This document shows, piece by piece, positions 1 through 7,777 of a stretch of DNA of 23,761 nucleotides. Position numbers and translations under genes: made by a program. Positions within the stretch are counted from its first letter, which is position 1; every line of letters starts with the position of its first letter. The DNA comes from Fastidiosipila sp963510375. Lineage in GTDB: Bacteria; Bacillota; Clostridia; Saccharofermentanales; Fastidiosipilaceae. The notes under the pieces were generated by a model that did no database searches, had not been told where the DNA came from, and saw nothing but the letters and a program-made list of their open reading frames with translations. Where the stretch lies: positions 1 through 23,761 of the forward strand of contig CAUPES010000018.1 in assembly GCA_963510375.1 (NCBI GenBank). The letters are read 5' to 3'.

Positions 1-1423
1 CTTTGATTTGAGCATATGTTGCCTTACTTTCAGCACTTGTCAAATCAAGCTCATCGAGCTCAATTTCAACGTCTATATGCTTATCGACATCAAGTTTGGA
101 CAATAATGCTACCGTCTCAACGTGCGTCGTATTCGGAAACTGATCAATAATTTCAATACTCTTTATAGCAAACCCGGCTTCAACAAAAATACTCAAATCT
201 CTCGCCAAAGTCGCAGGATTACAAGACATATACAAGACTTCATTAATTGAACTCGAAACAATACAATTAATTACTTCAATATCCAAGCCTTTTCTCGGAG
301 GATCAACATAAACTTTGTCTATATCATACTTAGTTACTAAATCTTCAATTAAATCCTCAGCCTTTCCTACGAAAAATATAACATTACTAGCATGATTATC
401 TATTGCATTTTTTCTGGCAGCTTCAATTGAACTTTTGACATATTCAACACCAATAACTTTTTGGAATTTTTGGGCTAGAAAAATTGAATTAATTCCAATA
501 CCACAATATAGATCTAATAGATTTTGTTTTAAATGTTTGGAGTCATTACTAATCAAAAACTCTTCTGATTTTCTGTAGATATCTTGCAAAGTGTCATTAT
601 TAACTTGTAAAAAAGTATGAACTCCATAAGAGAAACTGATACCAGCAATATTTTCCTGTAATTCAGTTTCATTAGTAATATATTCGGTTTTGTTATTAAA
701 AGAATGTCTTTCTTTAGCTTCTGTAAGTGCTAGCACCTTAATGTCAGAATTCATTTCTAAGATTTTAGATAAAACCGTTTTAGTTTTGTCATTGATATCT
801 TTTACAAAAAAGTTAAGCATTAACTCTCCTAAAGAATTACTTCTAATGACTATTTCACTGAGCTTTTCTGTTACAGAACCAAGATTTAATTCAAATAAAT
901 AAGAATTATTCCATTCATAAATAAATTCATTTATGGAATCTTGGAACAAAGGATGGCCATCTATTCTCTCTAAAAAATTACTGCCTCTTCTACTCATAGA
1001 AATATAAGCATCCTCATCAAATTTCAAATTAACTTTATTTCTATAATGTAGTTCATATAATTGATTAGCATTTACCTTAATAGAACTTTCGTCAATGTTA
1101 AGTTTAGCTATCTTTCTTAGCTGATCTGCGACAAGTTTTTGTTTCCAGGCAATTTGCGCAGAATATTTTAAATTAATTAGAGGTGCAGCTTCACAGATTA
1201 TTGAATTTGGATCGACTAAGTTTCGTCTTTCAGCACTTGGGCTAATAACTTCTATTAATTCTGCTTCTAAATATTTTTTCTTAATAGTTTTTACTTGAGC
1301 ACTAACAATGTCTCCAGGAAGTGCATAAGGCACAAAGACAGCTAAACCATCAATGTGCCCTACTCCTTTGGCATCTTGAGTAAAATCTGAAATTTCTACT
1401 GTAACTAAATCTTGTTCTTGCAT
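1..1423 (-). CDS. rlmD: 23S rRNA (uracil-5-)-methyltransferase, RlmD/RlmCD (TrmA) family, 3' end cut by window
   Basis: The open frame runs from an ATG at 1421-1423 to beyond the left edge; 474 codons are visible. Residues 1-60 resemble a TRAM RNA-binding domain. The SAM-binding motif LDLYCGIG is near 303-310, VDPPRKG near 373-379, the catalytic nucleophile Cys401 sits in MSCNP, and the general base is Glu436 in HVETV. This is the TrmA/RumA class that makes 5-methyluridine in 23S rRNA. The tail after VALLSKL (ELDELDLTSAESKATY) is the C-terminal extension common in Firmicutes RlmD-like proteins. Oddity: the iron-sulfur cluster cysteines are mostly gone; only Cys77 remains, in ICEAAP where CGGC is expected, and His157 replaces the fourth ligand. 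A TAA lies in frame two codons upstream of the ATG, so the start is firm, but the ribosome binding site is weak. It is the last visible gene of the minus-strand cluster. RlmD versus RlmCD specificity cannot be decided from sequence. Confidence 0.9.
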   Translation of the reverse strand, partial: MQEQDLVTVEISDFTQDAKGVGHIDGLAVFVPYALPGDIVSAQVKTIKKKYLEAELIEVISPSAERRNLVDPNSIICEAAPLINLKYSAQIAWKQKLVADQLRKIAKLNIDESSIKVNANQLYELHYRNKVNLKFDEDAYISMSRRGSNFLERIDGHPLFQDSINEFIYEWNNSYLFELNLGSVTEKLSEIVIRSNSLGELMLNFFVKDINDKTKTVLSKILEMNSDIKVLALTEAKERHSFNNKTEYITNETELQENIAGISFSYGVHTFLQVNNDTLQDIYRKSEEFLISNDSKHLKQNLLDLYCGIGINSIFLAQKFQKVIGVEYVKSSIEAARKNAIDNHASNVIFFVGKAEDLIEDLVTKYDIDKVYVDPPRKGLDIEVINCIVSSSINEVLYMSCNPATLARDLSIFVEAGFAIKSIEIIDQFPNTTHVETVALLSKLDVDKHIDVEIELDELDLTSAESKATYAQIK

Positions 1424-1464
1424 TATTTATGTGCTCGTCTTTTTTATTTTCTTAAATAATATAA

Positions 1465-2808
1465 TTAATATTCACTAGCGAAGAATTCTTTCATGATTCT
1501 TATAGAGAATTCATGGTCTAATACACCACCCATTTCTCTAATATTATGCATGGATAAAATAGGGATTCCAATGTCCGCACCAGGTATTGCTGTTTGTGCT
1601 TCAGCGAGTGGTCCAATGGTTGAGCCACCAAGTTTGTCGGAATGATTATAGAAGCACTGTACAGGAGCGTTGGCGTTTTCAGCATAGAGTCTGAAACGAG
1701 CAGCACTTTCACCTGTGGTGTTATATGATTTTCTTGCTGCAATCTTAAGAACAGGTCCACCATTTAATCTAGGTCTATTAGTTGGGTCAGCCATTTCTGG
1801 ATAATTTGGATGGGCAGCGTGAGAAACATCAGTTGAGATAATAAATGAATTAGCTAAACTTCTATAATAATCTTCTTCGCTACCACCACAAGCAATATTT
1901 AAGCGTTTCAAGAAGTTAGCAAATAATGCACTGTCTGCTCCTCTTCCTGTCTGGCTTCCGATTTCCTCATTATCAAAGGAAACGAAAATTCTATGGAATG
2001 AGATATTGGTATCAGTGCTCTCAGCTATAGCTGTTAAAGCTTGGTGTGTCATTAATAGGTTATCTAATCTACCTAATGAATAGAACTCAGAATTTATACC
2101 TATATAAGTACCGTTCTCTCTTGGATAAAGACTTAGATCATAGTCAAGAATCTCATCAGTTTCTACACCCAAATACTCTGCGATATAATCTATGAAGTCC
2201 TGAGACTCATCACTATCCATTGCATATACAGGTTTAAGTTCTTTTTGTGGACTTATCTTATAACCATCATTCATAGCTCTATCCATATGAATTGCCAGGC
2301 TAGGAATAATCATTAGATCCTTTTCTACATTAATTATTTCAGTTTTAACTTTGTTGTTTTCACCACGGAGCAAAACTCTACCAGCTACTGATAATGGTAT
2401 ATCGAACCAACCTCTATAAACTAAGTCACCATAAGGCTCAACGTTCAATTGTTTCAAGCCTTCACTCTTCATTTCAGGATTGTTTTTTATACATAAGGTT
2501 GGAGAATCATTATGTGTACCAATAATTTTGAAGCCTTTAGCTTTTTCGGTCCCTACAATAAAAGAGATGAAAGTTGTTCCGCCAATAATTAAATAGTATT
2601 TATCTCCAGGATTGAATTTCCACTCATCTTCCCATTTCAATTCTGAAAAGCCATGTTTTTCAAGTTCTTTCGCTTCATTTAAACTAGCATGAAACGCTGT
2701 AGGTGAATTATCTACGAAGTCAAATAAAGCATCAATTCTCTTTCTAGCTTGCGGAAATTCTGCTTTGAAATCAATATTTGATTTATTTGTGTTTTCTGAA
2801 TCTGACAT
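1465..2808 (-). CDS. apeB: M18 family aminopeptidase
   Basis: This is a 447-residue metallo-aminopeptidase of the M18 (aspartyl aminopeptidase-like) family, expected to be cytosolic and dodecameric, removing N-terminal residues from peptides. Visible landmarks are the zinc ligand His99 in GTHND, the bridging Asp249 in GRLDNLL, the catalytic pair Glu281-Glu282 in SFDNEEIGS, Asp327 in STDVSHAAHPNY, and His421 near the C-terminus in ILSMHNIREMGG. All expected metal-binding residues are present and the length is normal for the family, so it should be active. The start at 2808 has a GGAG ribosome binding site about seven bases upstream, and the gene begins 14 bases after the smpB stop, so the two are probably co-transcribed. 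Substrate preference cannot be read from sequence. Confidence 0.94.
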   Translation of the reverse strand: MSDSENTNKSNIDFKAEFPQARKRIDALFDFVDNSPTAFHASLNEAKELEKHGFSELKWEDEWKFNPGDKYYLIIGGTTFISFIVGTEKAKGFKIIGTHNDSPTLCIKNNPEMKSEGLKQLNVEPYGDLVYRGWFDIPLSVAGRVLLRGENNKVKTEIINVEKDLMIIPSLAIHMDRAMNDGYKISPQKELKPVYAMDSDESQDFIDYIAEYLGVETDEILDYDLSLYPRENGTYIGINSEFYSLGRLDNLLMTHQALTAIAESTDTNISFHRIFVSFDNEEIGSQTGRGADSALFANFLKRLNIACGGSEEDYYRSLANSFIISTDVSHAAHPNYPEMADPTNRPRLNGGPVLKIAARKSYNTTGESAARFRLYAENANAPVQCFYNHSDKLGGSTIGPLAEAQTAIPGADIGIPILSMHNIREMGGVLDHEFSIRIMKEFFASEY

Positions 2809-2822
2809 TTTAAGCTCCTTTA

Positions 2823-3296
2823 TTAATAACTATCTTTACTTCTTTTACTTGCTTCTGCAATTTTTCTATCTATATCACGTTTCTTTGTAGTTTCACGCTT
2901 ATCGTATAATTTTTTACCACGACATAATGCTATTTCAAGTTTAACTTTACTGTCTTTGAAGTAAACTTTAACAGGCATTATTGTCAGCCCTTCTTGTCTA
3001 CTCTTCTCATCTAGTTTTTTGATTTCTCTTTTGTGGAGTAATAATTTCCTAGTTCTGGTAGCATCATGATTAAAAATATTACCTTGCTCATATGGTGGAA
3101 TGTGCCAGTTCGTTATGTAAACTTCTTCATTTCTTACTATTATGTAGCTTTCTTGCAAAGAAGTTTTTCCTTGGCGTAAAGATTTTACTTCCGTGCCACG
3201 TAGAGCAACACCAGCTTCAAAACTTTCTAGAATGAAATAGTCATGTCTTACTCTTCTATTATCACTTATTATTTTTATACCACTTGATTTTGCCAT
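2823..3296 (-). CDS. smpB: SsrA-binding protein SmpB
   Basis: This 157-residue protein is the tmRNA-binding partner that brings tmRNA to stalled ribosomes during trans-translation. Family signatures are clear: HDYFILESFEAGVALRGTEV near the N-terminus, the loop SLRQGKTSLQESY, the RTRKLLLHKREI segment near residue 80, and CRGKKLYDKRET leading into a lysine/arginine-rich C-terminal tail (about 130-157) that becomes ordered in the mRNA channel. Length is normal. The start has a GGAGAG site close upstream, and the gene follows tsaD by ten bases. No ssrA (tmRNA) gene is recognised in this window, so it must lie elsewhere. Confidence 0.97.
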   Translation of the reverse strand: MAKSSGIKIISDNRRVRHDYFILESFEAGVALRGTEVKSLRQGKTSLQESYIIVRNEEVYITNWHIPPYEQGNIFNHDATRTRKLLLHKREIKKLDEKSRQEGLTIMPVKVYFKDSKVKLEIALCRGKKLYDKRETTKKRDIDRKIAEASKRSKDSY

Positions 3297-3306
3297 AAAC
3301 TCTCCA

Positions 3307-4362
3307 TTATTTATTTTTCATAGAAGCAAAAGTTTCAATATCTAAACTTGCTTTGGCATCTAAATTCATATCAACAGGTTCATATCCTGCCTGAATCATA
3401 AATCCTCCAAGAGCTGCTATCATTAGAGCATTATCTGTGCAATATTTCATAGGTGGTGCGAAGAACTGCCAACCTCTTTCTGCACAGGCCTTAGTAAAGC
3501 TTGATCGTAATAAACTATTTGCAGCAACTCCACCAGCAATAACTATTTTGTCTAAACCTGCAGCTTCTGTTGCTTTAACCGTGTGTTCTACCAATACATC
3601 TACTATAGCTTTTTGGAATGATGCACAAAAATCAGCCTTTGAAAATTTATCCCAGACATTGATGTTATCTTTTTTTGCCTGCATTTCCATTTGATTAATT
3701 AAATTAAGTGCAGCTGTCTTTACTCCACTGAAAGAAAAATCTATTTGATTGCCACTCAGATGACTCTCTGGAAATTGCAACCATTCGCTATTAGCTCCTT
3801 GAGAGATTTTATCAATTTTAGGGCCACCAGGATAGCCTAAATCTATGGCTCTCGCAATCTTATCAAAAGCTTCACCAGCTGCATCATCTCTAGTTCTACC
3901 AATAATCTTATAGTCCGTGTAATCGTCTATTTGAATAATGTGACTATGACCACCTGAAACTACTAGGGACATAAATGGAGGTTCTAGTTCTGGGAAAGCT
4001 ACAAAGTTAGCGGATATATGACCTGCGATGTGATGAGCTGCGTAAAGAGGTCTACCACTAGCATAAGCTAAAGCTTTGGCATATGAAACTCCCACTAACA
4101 AAGCTCCAATAAGTCCAGGACCATAGGTAACTGCTATAGCATCTATATCATCTAGACTCATATTAGCTTCATCTAAAACTTTTCTTAAGACAGGAGTGAT
4201 TGCCTTAATATGCTCTCTAGAAGCAATTTCAGGTACGACGCCACCAAATTTACTATGCAGATCAGCTTGAGATGCAACAACTGAAGATATTAGCTTACGC
4301 CCATCTTTTACAATTGCCATTGCTGTTTCATCACAAGATGATTCAATTCCCAATACTATCAT
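3307..4362 (-). CDS. tsaD: tRNA N6-adenosine threonylcarbamoyltransferase TsaD
   Basis: This 351-residue ASKHA-fold protein transfers threonylcarbamoyl to A37 of ANN-decoding tRNAs, working with TsaB and TsaE. The N-terminal GIESSCDETA motif (5-14), the metal-binding histidines His111 and His115 in HHIAGH, the nucleotide-binding SGGHSH segment, SFSGVKTA, and AGGVAANSLLR are all intact. The length matches the family. The start at 4362 is preceded by AAGGA about seven bases away. Upstream lies an unusual run of 10-bp repeats (see separate entry), which makes this the longest spacer (89 bases) among the genes from smpB to rsmA. TsaB and TsaE are not encoded here. Confidence 0.97.
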   Translation of the reverse strand: MIVLGIESSCDETAMAIVKDGRKLISSVVASQADLHSKFGGVVPEIASREHIKAITPVLRKVLDEANMSLDDIDAIAVTYGPGLIGALLVGVSYAKALAYASGRPLYAAHHIAGHISANFVAFPELEPPFMSLVVSGGHSHIIQIDDYTDYKIIGRTRDDAAGEAFDKIARAIDLGYPGGPKIDKISQGANSEWLQFPESHLSGNQIDFSFSGVKTAALNLINQMEMQAKKDNINVWDKFSKADFCASFQKAIVDVLVEHTVKATEAAGLDKIVIAGGVAANSLLRSSFTKACAERGWQFFAPPMKYCTDNALMIAALGGFMIQAGYEPVDMNLDAKASLDIETFASMKNK

Positions 4363-4390
4363 TTAAATTCCTTCTAACTTTTTTATCTCA

Positions 4391-4440
4391 AAATCCTTGA
4401 AAATCCTTAAATATCCTTAAATATCCTTAAATATTCCTTG
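4391..4440 (-). repeat. Five-copy 10-bp tandem repeat with a Shine-Dalgarno-like core, upstream of tsaD
   Basis: Five consecutive 10-bp units lie at 4391, 4401, 4411, 4421 and 4431; the plus-strand consensus is ATATCCTTAA. The two middle units are identical and the others differ by one to a few bases. On the coding (minus) strand each unit carries AAGGA, so five Shine-Dalgarno-like cores sit one DNA helical turn apart between the dut stop and the tsaD start. The functional tsaD ribosome binding site is a further AAGGA about 25 bases downstream of the array. The array may be simple replication slippage, a protein-binding array or a ribosome standby region; nothing in the sequence decides among these. 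Confidence 0.85.
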
Positions 4441-4451
4441 AATGTGTTCTA

Positions 4452-4970
4452 TTATAAACTAATTCCACTGCTACCAAAACCACCGCCACGATCGTGTGGG
4501 TTAGCTTCAGTAAAATCTTCAACAAAAATACTCTCGGCAGTTGCATGTTTTGTCAAAACTATCTGACAAATTCTATCTCCAGCTTTAATTTTATAAGCTC
4601 CTGCTCTATTATCTTTTTCGTTTAAATCTAGTTGTCTAATTTTACCCTCTTCATCAATACTAGAACTCAGCGGTGATGCATTATAGTCGATTATTTTTAG
4701 TTCGTCTTTATACCCAGAATCTATTGTCCCTGGTGAGTTTGGTAATCTTAATCTTGTTTTCAATGAAAGTCCAGATCTCGGTCTTACTTGAATTTCATAC
4801 CCCAAAGGTATATTTACGATAATACCAGTTCTAACTAATGCGGATTCTTCTGGCTGTATTACTATATCTTCTGCTGCAGTAAGGTCCATGCCAGCATCAC
4901 CATAGTTTGCATAAAATGGTAGATTAGCATTATCTAATATTTTCTTAATTTCTAGTTTAACTTTTTTCAT
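4452..4970 (-). CDS. dut: dUTP diphosphatase (trimeric dUTPase)
   Basis: This 172-residue enzyme hydrolyses dUTP to dUMP and pyrophosphate, keeping uracil out of DNA and supplying dUMP for thymidylate synthesis. The five classic motifs are present in order: I near 24-31 (DAGMDL), II RPRSGLSLK (63-71), III NSPGTIDSGY (78-87) with catalytic Asp84 and uracil-stacking Tyr87, IV AGDRICQ (130-136) and V RGGGFGSSG (161-169). The protein is longer than the common 140-150 residues because about 23 extra residues rich in Ser, Asp, Glu and Lys sit between motifs III and IV, near 96-122. The start has AAAGGA close upstream. It follows the PEPCK-like gene by 39 bases. Confidence 0.95.
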   Translation of the reverse strand: MKKVKLEIKKILDNANLPFYANYGDAGMDLTAAEDIVIQPEESALVRTGIIVNIPLGYEIQVRPRSGLSLKTRLRLPNSPGTIDSGYKDELKIIDYNASPLSSSIDEEGKIRQLDLNEKDNRAGAYKIKAGDRICQIVLTKHATAESIFVEDFTEANPHDRGGGFGSSGISL

Positions 4971-5009
4971 AATTTTCCTTTATCTAATTTTTATATTTTA
5001 GTAAAAATT

Positions 5010-6767
5010 TTAGTCAAAATATAATCTTAATTTATCAATTGTAGAACTTAAACGCTCTGGAATATTTCCTTGTTCTTCCAGAAATTCTATTGATTTCTCG
5101 AATCGATCTTCTGCTAGAGCTAAATCAAAGTTTTGTAATGAATTTTTAAAGATTTTGGCATCTAATTTGCATGATTCTAAATTAATATCTAAAGTATTTG
5201 GAGCTAAACCGAAGAAATTTTCTTCAGCGTCTACTTTATTTTCAATTCTCTTGATTATCCATTCAATAATTCTAAAATTATCTGAACCACCAGGCCAAAT
5301 GTAATTTGAATCATCATCAATTCTATACCAATTAACCAAATAAGTTTTGGGAAGATATTCTAATTTATCCTCATAGTCTAACCATGTGTCTAGGTGGTAC
5401 TCTAATTTTTCTGCCAAGAATGGGTACACTCCCATTGGATTGAATTCACGACCAAATTCACTTTCTCTATTTAAGCTTGCACCGTAAAAAACTCCCTCTG
5501 TCCAGTTTCTAGCTTCACTAATAATTGGAACGTTATTCCTACTTTTGGTGAGAAATAATATAGCTGACAAAGGTACTCCACTAGTAAAAACTAGACTATT
5601 ATCTAAGTTTGCTTCAACTGTAACTCTGGCATTAGGACTAAGTTTTTTTAATTCAGTGTTTTCATCACATACAACAATTTGATCTTTCCAATCTTTAATC
5701 ATTTTCGGTGTTGTAGAATCTTTGCCGTACCACCATGGTTGATCATATTGATCCTTAGCAATATTTGTGTATAAAGCATTAGATTTAATATCATCAAATA
5801 ATTCTGGAGAATGATTTTCGTTAATATCCTTTAATGCGAAGGAAAATCCAGTTTGTGGATTAATTGCCCATAATCTACCATCTGGACTAGTATGCAGCCA
5901 TGCAATATCATCACAAACAGTGAAAGTCTCATATCCTTCAAATCCAGGAATATTTGGTACTTTTAGTTTTGCAAGATCTGACTTTCCTCCTGAACTTGGA
6001 CTAGCTGCAGCAATGTAATAAGTTTTATTCTCTGGAGTATTTACCCCTAAAATCATCATATGAGCTGCAAGCAAATTATTACAATTACTTTCATTTTGTG
6101 AATTGGAGCTATTATTTTGTAAGTTAGTTAAAGTAATTGCCCAAGGTACTGTATTCATGATTGCGTAAGTTATATTTGTTGTATTTATACAGTAAACTAT
6201 ATCTTCATCAGGGAATACAGTATAAATTGGTCTATGCAATGGTTCAGTTTTAGTAACATGTAATCCTTTATGAAAATTTCTCGAATCAGAGATTTGCTTC
6301 CATGCAGAATCTCCAGCTCTACTTAACATAAGTAAGTTTAATACAACATAGATTGAGTCTGTTATTTGCACACCTGTACGTAGAAATTGTGTATTTTCAG
6401 GACCTAATATACAAGGTATGACAAACATTGTTTTACCCTTCATAGATCCGAAGATAATATTATCCATGTGAGCATGCATTTTTTTGCTTTGCATCCACTT
6501 GAAATTTGGCAATGCATCCTTTGCTGAATCTGTACAGTAATATGAATTATTTTTGATTTCATTTTTATTTATACTATCATCAACGTATCGATAGCAATTG
6601 TTCCATGATTTAGAATTAATTGGGAAAATTGTTAATTCTTCAAAACCTTTATTTATTAATTTTTGTCTTTCTTCCTCTGAACCATCAACCCAATAGATAG
6701 AATCTGGTAATGTAATTCGTGCAACGTCTTGTACCCAATTAATAATATATTGATTTGTAATATTCAT
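5010..6767 (-). CDS. Divergent GTP-type PEPCK-like protein, probably catalytically altered
   Basis: This 585-residue protein aligns along its length with GTP-dependent phosphoenolpyruvate carboxykinase: MKGKTMFVIP (109-118), ITDSIYVV (135-142), AAHMMILG (234-241), CDDIAWL (285-291), INPQTGF (302-308), LVNWYR (477-482) and YIWPGG (489-494). Many catalytic elements are altered. The P-loop reads SPSSGGKSDL, so the hyper-reactive Cys of ACGKTN is Gly260 and Thr-Asn is Ser-Asp. The glycine-rich SGYGGN substrate loop and the GKK segment holding the metal-ligand Lys are absent: there is no Gly from 169 to 240 and no Lys from 174 to 247. GGRRP is replaced by LTKSR (406-410). The mobile lid loop is shorter by about seven residues near 434-444, and a nucleotide-pocket Phe is Gly494. 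His236, Asp286/Asp287 and Arg381 are kept. An Asn/Ser-rich insertion lies near 216-231. The frame is intact with a good AAGAGG site, so it is expressed rather than decaying. I infer a pseudoenzyme or an enzyme with changed chemistry. Confidence 0.8.
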   Translation of the reverse strand: MNITNQYIINWVQDVARITLPDSIYWVDGSEEERQKLINKGFEELTIFPINSKSWNNCYRYVDDSINKNEIKNNSYYCTDSAKDALPNFKWMQSKKMHAHMDNIIFGSMKGKTMFVIPCILGPENTQFLRTGVQITDSIYVVLNLLMLSRAGDSAWKQISDSRNFHKGLHVTKTEPLHRPIYTVFPDEDIVYCINTTNITYAIMNTVPWAITLTNLQNNSSNSQNESNCNNLLAAHMMILGVNTPENKTYYIAAASPSSGGKSDLAKLKVPNIPGFEGYETFTVCDDIAWLHTSPDGRLWAINPQTGFSFALKDINENHSPELFDDIKSNALYTNIAKDQYDQPWWYGKDSTTPKMIKDWKDQIVVCDENTELKKLSPNARVTVEANLDNSLVFTSGVPLSAILFLTKSRNNVPIISEARNWTEGVFYGASLNRESEFGREFNPMGVYPFLAEKLEYHLDTWLDYEDKLEYLPKTYLVNWYRIDDDSNYIWPGGSDNFRIIEWIIKRIENKVDAEENFFGLAPNTLDINLESCKLDAKIFKNSLQNFDLALAEDRFEKSIEFLEEQGNIPERLSSTIDKLRLYFD

Positions 6768-6793
6768 TTATGCCTCTTAAATTATTCCAGTAT

Positions 6794-7726
6794 TTAAATT
6801 ACAGATAAATTGACTTTATTAATCAATAAAAATTCTAATAGATCAGCAAAATCATCTGCGGATATTTCCTCAGCTCTTACGTTAGTTTTTAACTGTTTGC
6901 TTTCTATCCAAGTTTTTACAATTCCTTTAGGAACATGAGTTTCTAAACAGTTACTTAAGGATTTTCTCCTTTGACTAAAAGCTAGTTTCACCAAATTAAA
7001 AAACTCAAAACTATACTTACTCAAAATTTGATAACTGTAAGAATCTTTATTAGCTTCCAAAAGAATGAGTTCGGAGTTTACTCTAGGAGCCGGGTAAAAA
7101 TTATTCTTATTAACTTTTAGCAACGATTTTGATTTACCATAAATGTTAATTAATTTATTCAAGAAACCTTGGTTAGTATTTTCACTTTTTCCGTCTCCTG
7201 CTTTGCCCAAGATTCTTGGAGCAGCATTATCTTCTACTAACAAAAGCATCTTATCTGCATGATAAAATTCTCTTATAGCTTTTGCAATCAAAGAGCTAGT
7301 CAAATTGTAAGGTAGATTAGAAACTAAAGCTAAATTTCCATCAGTATCTACAGGGTATATTTCTTGCCAATTTATCTCACTAGCATCTGAAAAGGTAAAA
7401 TTTAGATCTTTTCCATCCATCTGTGACTTCTTTGCAACATCGTTTAGAAGAGTTTCTAAATTTCTATCAATTTCTAAAGATACAACTTTGCTAGCTTTAT
7501 TACAGAGTACATAAGACAAAGTACCAGCGCCCGAACCAATTTCTAATATTTTATAAGTCTTATCTATTCCAGCTTTATCTATAAATTTTTGTAACAGATT
7601 TAAATTCCAAATGAAATTTTGTCCAAACTTCTTATTGGTTTCAATATCATATTTTTCTAGTAAACTTAAAAAGGAGGCCTTATCATAATTGCCTATATTC
7701 AAGTCATAAAACTCTGAGACATCCAT
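6794..7726 (-). CDS. rsmA: 16S rRNA dimethyladenosine transferase RsmA (KsgA)
   Basis: This 310-residue SAM-dependent methyltransferase dimethylates A1518 and A1519 of 16S rRNA late in small-subunit assembly. It shows the family N-terminus KKFGQNFIWN (32-41), SAM motif I EIGSGAGTL (62-70), the acidic LEID (84-87), the catalytic NLPY (137-140) and the C-terminal AFSQRRKSL helix. The family usually has FGQNFL, so Ile at position 39 is a mild change. It is some 20-40 residues longer than many homologs, partly from a loop with DGKSENTNQG. The start carries a strong GGAGG site, and the gene follows pgi by 51 bases. The assignment is clear. Confidence 0.96.
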   Translation of the reverse strand: MDVSEFYDLNIGNYDKASFLSLLEKYDIETNKKFGQNFIWNLNLLQKFIDKAGIDKTYKILEIGSGAGTLSYVLCNKASKVVSLEIDRNLETLLNDVAKKSQMDGKDLNFTFSDASEINWQEIYPVDTDGNLALVSNLPYNLTSSLIAKAIREFYHADKMLLLVEDNAAPRILGKAGDGKSENTNQGFLNKLINIYGKSKSLLKVNKNNFYPAPRVNSELILLEANKDSYSYQILSKYSFEFFNLVKLAFSQRRKSLSNCLETHVPKGIVKTWIESKQLKTNVRAEEISADDFADLLEFLLINKVNLSVI

Positions 7727-7777
7727 GTTAAAACCTCCAATATATTATTTTAACTCTTAAAACCAAACAGTATTAAA

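Noticed and set aside
690..902. Plus-strand open frame of 70 codons
   Set aside because: It is antisense to the RlmD-like gene, whose minus-strand frame is continuous and carries clear motifs; no ribosome binding site or family match.
4391..4440. The 10-bp repeats as a CRISPR array or iteron origin
   Set aside because: There are no spacers between units and units are far too short for CRISPR; no replication initiator gene or DnaA boxes are nearby, and the setting is inside a housekeeping operon.
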